DNA of 64,000 nucleotides from Flavobacterium cheongpyeongense (lineage in GTDB: Bacteria > Bacteroidota > Bacteroidia > Flavobacteriales > Flavobacteriaceae): the NCBI RefSeq assembly GCF_003202435.1, contig NZ_QJHK01000012.1, forward strand, positions 92,673 to 156,672, given 5' to 3'. Of the stretch, positions 27,460 through 35,625 are shown piece after piece (position 1 is the stretch's first letter; the number at the start of each line of letters is the position of its first letter). Both the position numbers and the translations under genes were made by a program. Below the pieces are notes generated by a model. That model was not told the DNA's origin, did no database searches, and was given only the letters and a program-made list of their open reading frames with translations.

Positions 27460-27912
27460 TTACAAATTATCAGAGGCGTACCATTCTGCAAATGAAGAAT
27501 CGGTTTCCTGAAGTTTTAGGGAGAAAAGTTGGATTCTGTCAGGTAATCTTGCCACAATTCTTTTGGCAAAATCCACCACCATATTTTCACTGGTTGGCTG
27601 ATAATCGACCAAAATTACATGATGACCACGGTTTTTTAGTTCATTTGCCAGTTCAATATGTGGTGTTGTTTCGTTAAAAACAGTAGCATGATCAAACTGA
27701 TCGACGATTTCTTCTTTTACAATTTTCTTTAGATCCGAAAAATCGATTACCATTCCGAATTTTACATTCGACCGGTCTGTGATTGGCGAACCAATAACTG
27801 TTACCGATAATTTGTAACTGTGCCCGTGAACGTTTTTGCATTTTCCGTCGTAACCGTATAAAGCGTGTCCGGTTTCGAAACTAAATTGTTTTGTAATTCT
27901 GATATTACTCAT
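27460..27912 (-). CDS. queD: 6-carboxytetrahydropterin synthase / PTPS family
   Basis: Zinc enzyme converting dihydroneopterin triphosphate to 6-carboxytetrahydropterin in queuosine synthesis. 150 residues from ATG 27912 (MSNIRITKQFSFETGHAL), chosen over a start six residues earlier because family members begin here. Zinc ligands H16, H29 and H31 (FETGHAL and VHGHSY), catalytic C26 (GKCKNVHGH), and the late motif FDHATVFNE. A true pyruvoyl-tetrahydropterin synthase is less likely given the C-NVHGH arrangement. Confidence 0.9.
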   Translation of the reverse strand: MSNIRITKQFSFETGHALYGYDGKCKNVHGHSYKLSVTVIGSPITDRSNVKFGMVIDFSDLKKIVKEEIVDQFDHATVFNETTPHIELANELKNRGHHVILVDYQPTSENMVVDFAKRIVARLPDRIQLFSLKLQETDSSFAEWYASDNL

Positions 27913-27989
27913 CGGTTGTTTTTTGTGCAAATTTAGGAAATAGAAGCGAGAAATATTCTTTTAATGATAAAACGTCTCGATTTCGGTTT

Positions 27990-28064
27990 TAGCCCTGATC
28001 GAAGCGGCATCCTTTTGTGCCGGTGTTCGGCACAAAAGATACAGCGAAGAGCAGGAAATTGCTC
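27990..28064 (+). repeat. Dispersed hairpin element, copy B (AGCCCTGATCG family)
   Basis: TAGCCCTGATCGAAGCGGCA through AGCAGGAAATTGCTCC. The stem CTTTTGTGCCG (28012-28022) pairs perfectly with 28028-28038. Same orientation and flanks as copy A. It lies between queD and the enoyl-CoA hydratase gene, both on the minus strand. Confidence 0.75.
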
Positions 28065-28073
28065 CTGAAAAAA

Positions 28074-28838
28074 CTACTTCTTAAACTGCAATAAAGCTTT
28101 TTTTGTAAAATTGGACAAAACCAGTTTTCCGGTAATTTTAGCACGCTCGATAAGTAGGGATTCCCATTGTTCTGTACCTTCCCAAATAATTTTCTTCATT
28201 TCGAGTAAAGCCTCGGGGTTGTACAAACTGAGTTTTTGCGCAAAATTTTCGACTTCTGCATCAAGTAAATCGGCATTGTAAAGAGCTGAAAAAAGTCTGT
28301 TTTGCAAGGCCCAGCTTGCCGGTTTCCATTCGTGGGCCGCCAACGCCATTTCGGTCATGGCCACTTTACCGATTTTACGGGAAACAGCAGGCTCGATGAC
28401 AAACGGTCCGATGCCAATAGCAAGTTCGGAGAGTTTCACGGCACTTTCGGGTGTTGCCAAAACGTAATCGCAGGCGGCGATAATACCAACTCCTCCTCCA
28501 ACGGCTTTTCCCTGAACCCGTCCGATGATGAGTTTGGTACAGTTTCGCATTGCGTTTAACAAATGCGCAAAACCAGAGAAAAATTCGGTTCCCTGCTCTT
28601 CGTTTTGTACCTTCAGAAGTTCATCAAACGATGCTCCGGAACAGAATACTTTTGAACCTTCGCTTTGCAGAATAATAACGGAAACGGCTTCATTTCGGCT
28701 TAATAAATTGATTTCGGCTGTCAGTCGATCCAGTAATTTACGAGGAAAAGAGTTACTTGCGGGATGTCCGAACTGAAGGGTTGCGACTGTATTTTTGAAG
28801 GAAGTTTGTAAACTTCCGTTTAATTTTTCAGAACTCAT
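28074..28838 (-). CDS. Enoyl-CoA hydratase/isomerase family protein
   Basis: 254 residues of crotonase fold: VATLQFGHPASNSFPRKLLDRL, ILQSEGSKVFCSGASFDELL (oxyanion hole region), GRVQGKAVGGGVGIIAACDYVLA (second oxyanion and CoA site), SELAIGIGPFVI. The position of a catalytic Glu is not clear at SELAIGIGP, so hydratase activity cannot be asserted. Members act on fatty-acyl or aromatic acyl-CoAs. Confidence 0.85.
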   Translation of the reverse strand: MSSEKLNGSLQTSFKNTVATLQFGHPASNSFPRKLLDRLTAEINLLSRNEAVSVIILQSEGSKVFCSGASFDELLKVQNEEQGTEFFSGFAHLLNAMRNCTKLIIGRVQGKAVGGGVGIIAACDYVLATPESAVKLSELAIGIGPFVIEPAVSRKIGKVAMTEMALAAHEWKPASWALQNRLFSALYNADLLDAEVENFAQKLSLYNPEALLEMKKIIWEGTEQWESLLIERAKITGKLVLSNFTKKALLQFKK

Positions 28839-28942
28839 AAAAATAGTTTTAAACGTAAAGTTACGGTTTTGAAAAATATTTTGCCTGAAACTGTCTTAAA
28901 TTTGTTTTTTGAAAATTAATTGACTTTATTTGCTGTGGAATT

Positions 28943-29016
28943 GGGGGATTAGCTCATTTGGCTAGAGCGCTTGCCTGGCAGGCAAGAGGTGACCGGTTCG
29001 AATCCGGTATTCTCCA
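28943..29016 (+). tRNA. tRNA-Ala (anticodon GGC)
   Basis: Complete cloverleaf of 74 nt: acceptor GGGGGAT pairing with ATTCTCC, D stem GCTC/GAGC, anticodon stem CTTGC/GCAAG with loop CTGGCAG (anticodon GGC), T arm ACCGG-TTCGAAT-CCGGT, discriminator A. The G3-U70 pair, the alanine identity element, is present. No encoded CCA. Confidence 0.95.
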
Positions 29017-29024
29017 CAAACTAG

Positions 29025-29057
29025 AAACTCAGGTTCAAAAGACCTGAGTTTTTTTTA
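29025..29057 (+). terminator. Intrinsic terminator after tRNA-Ala
   Basis: Ten-bp stem AAACTCAGGT (29025-29034) with ACCTGAGTTT (29042-29051) followed by T run. It overlaps the end of the convergent small membrane protein gene. Confidence 0.88.
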
Positions 29058-29231
29058 TTTCTCATTAGCAGTATCTTCAAAATCCGGTTCGTCTTCTTCA
29101 GATTTTTTATAGTCATTGTTTAGAAACTCTGTCAGTTTCTGTTTCTCTTTTTGATTTTTTTTAATCATAAACAAAATCAAAACTATTAATCCCGCAGCAA
29201 AAGCGCCTAATACTATCCAGTTGATTTCCAT
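29055..29231 (-). CDS. Small membrane protein, 58 residues
   Basis: Starts MEINWIVLGAFAAGLIVLIL: one membrane helix (about 5-22), then a basic stretch (KKNQKEKQK) and an acidic tail (EEDEPDFEDTANEK). This type-I-like or tail-facing-cytoplasm design, with the charged part after the helix, is common in flavobacterial small proteins. ATG 29231 and a TAA inside the T run of the tRNA-Ala terminator define it. Function unknown. Confidence 0.65.
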   Translation of the reverse strand: MEINWIVLGAFAAGLIVLILFMIKKNQKEKQKLTEFLNNDYKKSEEDEPDFEDTANEK

Positions 29232-29400
29232 AACCCTAATTTTTAAATCAAAAATACAACTTTTAAAATCCCGGAATATTATCTAAAAGTTAAACCTCTC
29301 CATTATGTTAAACTCCTTTAAGAGCCTTTTATATCCGGACTATTATAATTAAATTGCTGTCAGGGATAAAATCAAACCCGACTATAATAAACCAATCGTC

Positions 29401-29964
29401 ATGGATTCTGATCAATTTATTTTCTGCCTTGAAGGCGTTTTAGATGTAGAAAACGACATCGCTACTGAGGTTGTTAAAAGCTTAGAAAAACTGGCCTTTA
29501 ATCAGGGCATTTCGAGTATTTACAAAACCTGTGATACTATCGAAGGACTGGAAGAGAGCCTGAATACGTTACTCTATGACGATCATAATTTTAAGGATTA
29601 CGAAATTATCTACCTGGTAATGAAAGGCGAAGCCAATACTATTTGCCTGAATAATTACTATTACAGCCTTGAGGAGATTGCCGAAATCTTTGAAGGCAAA
29701 ATGAAAGGTAAAATACTGCATTTTGCCAATTCAAAAATACTGGATCTTAATGAAGAGGAAGCGCAATATTTTCTGGACATTACAGGGGCACGTGCAATTT
29801 CCGGCTACGGAACTTTTTCTAACAAATTTACCAGCACGGGTTCTGTTGATAAGGCCTTTTTCAAATTATGCCAGGAACAAGATGACCTTATTGAAATCGT
29901 AGAAACACTTTACGAAAAGCATTATGATCTTTGTAAATTGCTTGATTTTAGGCTGTATTATTAG
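29401..29964 (+). CDS. DUF6642-like cytoplasmic protein
   Basis: 187 residues, acidic, no signal peptide. Features: IFCLEGVLDVENDIATEV, a helix-rich middle (IYKTCDTIEGLEESLNTLLY), and FLDITGARAISGYGTFSNKF, a Cys/His-poor alpha/beta pattern. I recall the DUF6642 family as similar, with modest certainty. Monocistronic. Confidence 0.7.
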   Translation: MDSDQFIFCLEGVLDVENDIATEVVKSLEKLAFNQGISSIYKTCDTIEGLEESLNTLLYDDHNFKDYEIIYLVMKGEANTICLNNYYYSLEEIAEIFEGKMKGKILHFANSKILDLNEEEAQYFLDITGARAISGYGTFSNKFTSTGSVDKAFFKLCQEQDDLIEIVETLYEKHYDLCKLLDFRLYY

Positions 29965-30009
29965 TTTCAGGAACAGATTATCTGTTCTCAAAAAGAAGTT
30001 TTTGTCCCG

Positions 30010-30105
30010 CTATCCGTTTTACCCAAGCCTATAGTGAACTGACGAAGTAATCTTTTCTGCCGAACCCCGGCACAAAAGGATGCCCCTTCCATCAGGGCTA
30101 GCTTA
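30010..30105 (-). repeat. Dispersed hairpin element, copy C, inverted and interrupted
   Basis: Read on the minus strand: AGCCCTGATGGAAGGGGCAT, stem CTTTTGTGCCG (minus strand, 30078-30068) with an imperfect partner at 30062-30052, then AAAAGAT. The expected TAGCG sequence comes only after an extra 35 or so bases (the text around 30020-30050), so this copy seems to carry an internal insertion. Confidence 0.6.
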
Positions 30106-30140
30106 GAAATTTTATCTTTTTAAGCCCTCCGCCAATAAAA

Positions 30141-30166
30141 AAGCTCTCAATTAAGAGAGCCTTTCA
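30141..30166 (-). terminator. Intrinsic terminator after the DUF1508 gene
   Basis: GCTCTC (30143-30148) pairs with GAGAGC (30155-30160). Read on the minus strand it ends in six T, placing it behind the DUF1508 gene. Confidence 0.7.
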
Positions 30167-30187
30167 ATTCTATCATTACAAATCACT

Positions 30188-30517
30188 TTACGCCTGGTCA
30201 TCAGTTGCAGCCTCCGGTGCATTTGTTTTTACCGAGGCAATACCATTATCTCTGGCTGCCGTGCTTTCGTACATTTCGCTTGCACCTATGATTTGGCCGT
30301 TTGATGCTTTTAAATTAAAATAAGGCTTTCCATTTGAAGATTCTTTCTTATCAAATTTCGAATCATCCTGCGAATTTGTTTTCACAGATTCTATTCCGTT
30401 TAAACAAGCTGCTTTACTGGAATACCCTTCGCTTGTTAAGATGGTCTGTCCGTTGCCGGCTTTTAAATTAAATTGAAACTCCCCGTTAGCTCTCTTGGTA
30501 ATGACAAATTTGCCCAT
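30188..30517 (-). CDS. DUF1508 (YegP-like) protein with two repeats
   Basis: 109 residues made of two DUF1508 modules of about 45 residues: FQFNLKAGNGQTILTSEGYS with CLNGIESVKTNS, and YFNLKASNGQIIGASEMYES with DNGIASVKTNA. Each module is a small beta-beta-beta-alpha unit; the tandem form matches E. coli YegP. The cellular role is not known. It starts MGKFVITKRANG, typical of the family. Acidic tail. Confidence 0.9.
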   Translation of the reverse strand: MGKFVITKRANGEFQFNLKAGNGQTILTSEGYSSKAACLNGIESVKTNSQDDSKFDKKESSNGKPYFNLKASNGQIIGASEMYESTAARDNGIASVKTNAPEAATDDQA

Positions 30518-30622
30518 ACTGTTTTTTTGATTTAAATTAAAAATATTTTTATTTTGCTTCTATAAAATTACAAAACTTAGAAATACATTTTTACGATTAC
30601 CCTTAAATTATTGAATTATAAA

Positions 30623-31582
30623 CTACTTCAATAAAAATCCCAATCGAATCGATCCGTAAAAATAGCCTGTATTGGTATTCGTATCCGGGTCTTTTAATTC
30701 TTTTCCGCGGTACATGAAAGAATACGAAATATTAAAATTATTATGACGGTATTTAAAACCGGCTTCGGCATTAAACCGCAAGGGTTGCAAATCAAAAGTC
30801 AACGGACTTGTATCATTAAACATGCTGCCCTGAATCGTTGCGTCATAAAATTGATAATTAACACCAGGCATGGCATAAAAGTAAAATTCACGAATAGTAT
30901 GTTGCGATTCAAAACTTACCGAAGCATCATGCAGGTTAGAATCGTAGATGGGCAGTAATTTTTTTAAACCAAATCGGGCTAAAACCCCTGTGGAAACTCC
31001 TGTGAAGATCGTTCCCAAACTGGCTTCAGACTGAAAGTGGGCATCAATAAAATCGTGGTGTTTTTTTGAAAATAGTTTTTTCGAATACATTATATGCACC
31101 TGTAGTGCCAATGCATTATGAAGCTGATTTTCCCAGCCATATACTTTTTTATATCCAATGATCTTATGGAAATTTTCCTGCGTTTCTTTACCCAAGGCAT
31201 TAGCCCCCATATAACCAATCTGAAAGTCAGTTTTCAAAACCGATTCGCTTTGGTAGAAAAAACTACGTCCTGCTTCTGCAAAAAGATACCCAGTAAAAGG
31301 GCGGTCGTTAATTGTTACTGCTTCCTGATTAATAAATCTCGGATTATAAATATATTGCCCGATTCTGAATTCGGTAATTTTTTTATTGATTTTTTCGTTG
31401 CTGTTTTTCGACAAAAACCTGTAAAAAAACTCCAGTCCATTGGTATAATACATATCATTTTTAAATGAAGTGTACAAATCATTATCCGTGATAAAACCCA
31501 ATTCTGAAGTTTTACCCTGAGAAAAACCTAAAACCGATGTCAGCACCAAAAGCTGAAAGAAGCCTTTTTTACTTACTCTCAT
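30623..31582 (-). CDS. LpxR-family outer-membrane lipid A deacylase
   Basis: 319 residues with signal peptide (RVSKKGFFQLLVLTSVLGFSQG). DUF2219/LpxR features are ITDNDLYTSFKNDMYYTNGL (Asn/Asp catalytic-site region and Ca site) and a beta-barrel pattern through to IRLGFLLK. LpxR removes the 3'-acyloxyacyl chain of lipid A in some Gram-negatives; here that activity is inferred from family only. The start overlaps the mtgA stop by 14 bp: the three genes from 33448 down to 30623 form an envelope operon. Confidence 0.85.
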   Translation of the reverse strand: MRVSKKGFFQLLVLTSVLGFSQGKTSELGFITDNDLYTSFKNDMYYTNGLEFFYRFLSKNSNEKINKKITEFRIGQYIYNPRFINQEAVTINDRPFTGYLFAEAGRSFFYQSESVLKTDFQIGYMGANALGKETQENFHKIIGYKKVYGWENQLHNALALQVHIMYSKKLFSKKHHDFIDAHFQSEASLGTIFTGVSTGVLARFGLKKLLPIYDSNLHDASVSFESQHTIREFYFYAMPGVNYQFYDATIQGSMFNDTSPLTFDLQPLRFNAEAGFKYRHNNFNISYSFMYRGKELKDPDTNTNTGYFYGSIRLGFLLK

Positions 31583-32336
31583 AATTTATTTTACCAACGG
31601 CTCGCATTTCCCGAACAATTCTTTCTTTTCGTCTGTTGATATAACTTGAAGACCCTGTTGCCTTAAACTTACGTGGATTGGGCAAAATAGCAGCAATACC
31701 GGCTGCCTGCATTGGTGTCAGACTCGAAGCGTCACGTCTGTACCAATACTCTGTTGCTGCATAAGCACCGTATACGCCATCACCCATTTCAATGCTGTTG
31801 AGGTAAACTTCCATGATCCGTTCTTTGCCCCAAATAAGTTCAATTAAAACGGTAAAATAAGCTTCGAGACCTTTACGGAAATAGCTTTTTCCCTGCCAGA
31901 GAAAAACATTTTTGGCTGTTTGTTGCGAAATGGTACTTCCACCACGAATCCTGCGCCCGCGTGAATTGCTTTTATAGGCTTTTTGGAGCGCTTTGAAATC
32001 GAAACCGTTGTGGTATAAAAAAGTTCCGTCTTCACTGGCAATAACGGCTTTTTGAAGATTCTTGGAAATCTTTTCTATTGGTTCCCAGTTATGATCGAAA
32101 TACACTTCTTTATCAGACATTTTGTTCTCGATTACCCGTATCACCATAAGTGGCGTAAAAAACACCGGAACGTATTTGAATAGTACAACTGATGCAATCG
32201 AAAGCCCGAAAAACCATAAGGCGGCTTTAATGAAAAACCATTTGATTTTTTGTCCCCAAGAGCGGTTTGATTTCTTAGAAGCAGGTTTCGATTTACCTGC
32301 AGTTGTTTTTTTGGGTATTGGTTTTTTAGTTGCCAT
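31569..32336 (-). CDS. mtgA: Monofunctional peptidoglycan glycosyltransferase
   Basis: Polymerises lipid II into glycan strands. 255 residues from ATG 32336 (MATKKPIPKKT), where a Lys-rich cytoplasmic tail precedes a single membrane helix (about 34-56); the longer frame adds 25 residues that lie in the FAD gene's overlap. GT51 motifs: ASEDGTFLYHNGFD with catalytic E102, RGGSTISQQTAKN (131-143), ELIWGKERIMEVYLN. It shares a one-base TAATG overlap with the upstream FAD oxidoreductase and overlaps the LpxR gene by 14 bp. Confidence 0.93.
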   Translation of the reverse strand: MATKKPIPKKTTAGKSKPASKKSNRSWGQKIKWFFIKAALWFFGLSIASVVLFKYVPVFFTPLMVIRVIENKMSDKEVYFDHNWEPIEKISKNLQKAVIASEDGTFLYHNGFDFKALQKAYKSNSRGRRIRGGSTISQQTAKNVFLWQGKSYFRKGLEAYFTVLIELIWGKERIMEVYLNSIEMGDGVYGAYAATEYWYRRDASSLTPMQAAGIAAILPNPRKFKATGSSSYINRRKERIVREMRAVGKINYESK

Positions 32337-33448
32337 TATATTAAATCTGCTAATTCTGTTCCTATTAAACTGCCTATTGCGACTCCCATACCGCCTAAAC
32401 GAACGCCACAAAACACGTTTTCAGACAGTTGCAAAACAACAGGTTTTTTACTGTTTCCGACTCCCATAATGCCACTCCAGCGATGGGCGATCTGAAAATC
32501 CTGATTTGGTAAAATTACGTTTTTCAGTAAATCTTCCAATTTATTTTGTACAATTTTGGTTTGACCGAATTCGGTAGTATTTTCTGTTGCAAAATCTAAG
32601 TTTCTTCCTCCGCCAAGGAGAATTCTGTCTCCAATATTTCTGAAATAATAATACCCGCGATCTAAATGAAAGGTACCTTTTATATCTAAATTAGAAATTG
32701 GCTCTGTAATTAAAACCTGAGCTCTGGCTGGTTGAACGGCTCCCTGAGTCAGCACTTTTGCAAAACCATTTGTCGCAAAAAGTATTTTTTGTGTTTTAAA
32801 ACTAAAATCCCCCAGCACAACTTCAACATGGTTTCCTGCATCAGCATAAGAAGTTACGGTTTGCTGATTCAAAATTAAAATATTGGCAGCAACAGCTTGT
32901 TTAAGCAATTCCTGCATCATATTTCCGGTATCGATTTGTGCCTCAAACGGATTAAAAATCAAATACTCATTTATGTTTTGAAATCCAAATCGGTCAATTT
33001 CTTTGGTAAAAACTTCTGCTTTAAAAAGTGGCTTCAAAATTTCATTGATAAACGGTAGTCTTGCCATACATTCGTTAAAAGCGCTCTCATCATCTTTCAA
33101 AAACAATTCATATCCGCCATGAGGCCTGAAATCTATTACGGTATCTCCTACCCTTTTTCGAAGCAATTGTAATCCCTGCCAGCGTTTTTCTATGAGTTGA
33201 ACCACATCTTCTTCGGTGTGTGTTTTCAGGTCATCCATAATTTCAGAAAGGCTTCCGAAACAGGCAAAACCGGCATTTTTGGTACTCGCACCCTGAGGTA
33301 ATATTCCTTTTTCTAAAACGAGAATTTTTGCTGACGGAAATCTTTCGCGTAGGCGCAATCCGGTATGAAGACCTACAATTCCGCTTCCAACTATGGTATA
33401 ATCTACATTTGTGAACCAGTTTTTTAGTTCCCAATAACTTAATTCCAT
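32336..33448 (-). CDS. FAD-dependent oxidoreductase, DAO family
   Basis: 370 residues. The dinucleotide-binding motif is YTIVGSGIVGLHTGL (G21, G23, G26) and its acidic end is in ILVLEKG, about 20 residues later. Later blocks ILFATNGFA, GYYYFRNIGDRILLGGG and GVGNSKKPVVLQLSENVFCG match glycine-oxidase/DadA-like members. Substrate unknown. First gene of the operon with mtgA and the LpxR protein. Confidence 0.85.
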   Translation of the reverse strand: MELSYWELKNWFTNVDYTIVGSGIVGLHTGLRLRERFPSAKILVLEKGILPQGASTKNAGFACFGSLSEIMDDLKTHTEEDVVQLIEKRWQGLQLLRKRVGDTVIDFRPHGGYELFLKDDESAFNECMARLPFINEILKPLFKAEVFTKEIDRFGFQNINEYLIFNPFEAQIDTGNMMQELLKQAVAANILILNQQTVTSYADAGNHVEVVLGDFSFKTQKILFATNGFAKVLTQGAVQPARAQVLITEPISNLDIKGTFHLDRGYYYFRNIGDRILLGGGRNLDFATENTTEFGQTKIVQNKLEDLLKNVILPNQDFQIAHRWSGIMGVGNSKKPVVLQLSENVFCGVRLGGMGVAIGSLIGTELADLI

Positions 33449-33586
33449 TTATCAATTTTTTATAAAAATACTGATTTTTTGTTCCAAAAAATAAATTTCA
33501 ATTTTAACAATTATTAAGGTTCAGAATTTAACTAATAAGGTTTCAAATGTTGTATTTTTAGCACTACGAAAATTAGATTTTTTATT

Positions 33587-35488
33587 ATGAAAAAAGTATT
33601 ATTTATAACCTTATTAATGATGAGTTTAAATGCTATCGGACAAAATGTAATGTCACAGGAATTGTTATGGAAATTAGGAAGAGTAACACCACTTGGACTT
33701 TCAAAAGATGCTAAAAATATTGTTTTTAAGGTTTCAACTCCTTCTGTTGAAGAAAACAAATCCAATTCGAAATATTATATTTTGCCTGTAAATGGTGGAA
33801 ATGCAACAGAGATCAGGGATACCAAAGATGTTCTGGCAGATAAAAACATTTCCCCTGACGGAAAATTTTTAGTTTACAATGAAGAGGTGAAACTGGAAAA
33901 AGTCTTAGGTAAAGATTTCTACCCAAACCTTGACAAATCCGAAGCCCAAATTTATGATGGTCTGGATTATCGTCATTGGGATACCTGGAACGAAGGCAAA
34001 TTCAATCACGTTTTTTATAAGGAAAACAAAGAAGATGCAACCGGAATTGACATTCTAAAAGGCGAAAACTTCGATTCTCCTCAAAAACCTTTTGGCGGAG
34101 ACGAAGATTACATTTGGTCTCCGGACAGTAAAAGTATTTTGTATGTGTGCAAGAAAAAAGCAGGAACCGCTTACGCAATTTCTACTGATACCAATATTTA
34201 CGAGTACAATCTGGAAACTCAAAAAACAGTAAACAGAACCGAAGGCAACTTAGGTTATGATACAGCCCCGCAATTTTCTCCAACTGGAAACCTGACCTGG
34301 CTGCAAATGAAACGCGATGGTTATGAATCTGACAAAAATGATATTATTGTTGAATTCAAAGGCATCAAACAAAACTTAACCGCTAATTGGGATGGTACTG
34401 TAGATAGTTTTATCTGGAGTAAAGATGGTAAAAAAGTGTTTTTTACAGCAGCTGTTGATGGTACAAAACAACTTTTTGAAGTTAATTTTCCTGGGGCGAC
34501 CCGAATTGCAATTCAGGTACATCAAATTACCAATGGGGATTTTGACGTAAATGATTTAATTGGTTTTTCAGAAGATAACATTATTGTAACCAGAACAGAC
34601 ATGAATCATGCTGCAGAAATTTTTTCTTACAATTTGAAGAAAAACACTTGGAAACAATTATCAAATGTAAATACCGAAACATACAAAACACTCACTTTAA
34701 GCAAAACAGAGAAACGTTATGTTACTACTACCGATGGGAAGAAAATGCTGGTTTGGGTGATTTTACCTCCAAATTTTGATGCTTCAAAAAAATATCCAAC
34801 TTTATTATTCTGTCAGGGTGGTCCACAAGCTGCATTGACACAATCGTATTCTTTCCGTTGGAATTTCTCTTTAATGGCTGCTAAAGGTTATGTGGTTGTA
34901 GCACCTAACCGTCGCGGAATGCCGGGTCACGGGGTTGAATGGAACGAACAGATCAGTAAGGACTGGGGAGGTCAGGTTATGGATGACTATCTTTCTGCAA
35001 TTGATGATGTAGCCAAAGAAAATTACGTTGACAAAGGGCGTTTGGGTTGTGTTGGGGCAAGTTATGGAGGGTACTCTGTATTTTATTTAGCCGGAATTCA
35101 TAAAAACCGTTTTAAGACATTTATCGCTCATGATGGTGTTTTTAACACACAAAGTATGTTTGGAACAACCGAGGAGGTTTTCTTTAACAATTGGGATTTT
35201 GGTGGTGCTTATTGGGAAAAAGATAATGCGATTGCGCAAAAAGCGTACACCACATTTAATCCCGCAACTTTGGTTGGGAACTGGAATAAACCCATTTTAA
35301 TTGTTCAGGGAGGAAAAGATTTCCGCGTGCCAATCGGACAAAGTCAGGAAGCTTTTCAGGCGGCTCAGCTAAGAGGCATCAAAAGTCGTTTGCTCTATTT
35401 CCCGGATGAAAATCACTGGGTTTTAAAACCTCAGAATGCTCAGGTTTGGCAAAACGAATTTTTTAAATGGCTCAACGAAACCCTTTAA
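33587..35488 (+). CDS. S9 family prolyl-oligopeptidase-type peptidase
   Basis: 633 residues with a signal peptide (MKKVLFITLLMMSLNAIGQ), so periplasmic or surface. Residues about 30-370 form the beta-propeller with repeated ISPDGKFLVY/WSPDSKSILYV-type blades. From about 380 an alpha/beta-hydrolase domain follows with nucleophile S492 in CVGASYGGYS, and later D and H in GGKDFRVPIGQSQ and ENHWVLKP. It probably cleaves peptides at Pro or similar residues (dipeptidyl-peptidase type). A terminator follows at 35508-35540. Confidence 0.93.
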   Translation: MKKVLFITLLMMSLNAIGQNVMSQELLWKLGRVTPLGLSKDAKNIVFKVSTPSVEENKSNSKYYILPVNGGNATEIRDTKDVLADKNISPDGKFLVYNEEVKLEKVLGKDFYPNLDKSEAQIYDGLDYRHWDTWNEGKFNHVFYKENKEDATGIDILKGENFDSPQKPFGGDEDYIWSPDSKSILYVCKKKAGTAYAISTDTNIYEYNLETQKTVNRTEGNLGYDTAPQFSPTGNLTWLQMKRDGYESDKNDIIVEFKGIKQNLTANWDGTVDSFIWSKDGKKVFFTAAVDGTKQLFEVNFPGATRIAIQVHQITNGDFDVNDLIGFSEDNIIVTRTDMNHAAEIFSYNLKKNTWKQLSNVNTETYKTLTLSKTEKRYVTTTDGKKMLVWVILPPNFDASKKYPTLLFCQGGPQAALTQSYSFRWNFSLMAAKGYVVVAPNRRGMPGHGVEWNEQISKDWGGQVMDDYLSAIDDVAKENYVDKGRLGCVGASYGGYSVFYLAGIHKNRFKTFIAHDGVFNTQSMFGTTEEVFFNNWDFGGAYWEKDNAIAQKAYTTFNPATLVGNWNKPILIVQGGKDFRVPIGQSQEAFQAAQLRGIKSRLLYFPDENHWVLKPQNAQVWQNEFFKWLNETL

Positions 35489-35507
35489 TTAAAAACTAAA
35501 ACAATAA

Positions 35508-35541
35508 TTAGCCACAGATGTATGGTCTGTGGCTAATTTTT
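35508..35541 (+). terminator. Intrinsic terminator after the S9 peptidase
   Basis: Eleven-bp stem TTAGCCACAGA (35508-35518) with TCTGTGGCTAA (35526-35536), then six T. Confidence 0.9.
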
Positions 35542-35625
35542 TATAGAAAGTTTGGCTTTTTAAAACAGAAAATATTGAATAAATTGCAGTAACCGTTTCA
35601 AAAAACAAACTCTTTCATACAATTT

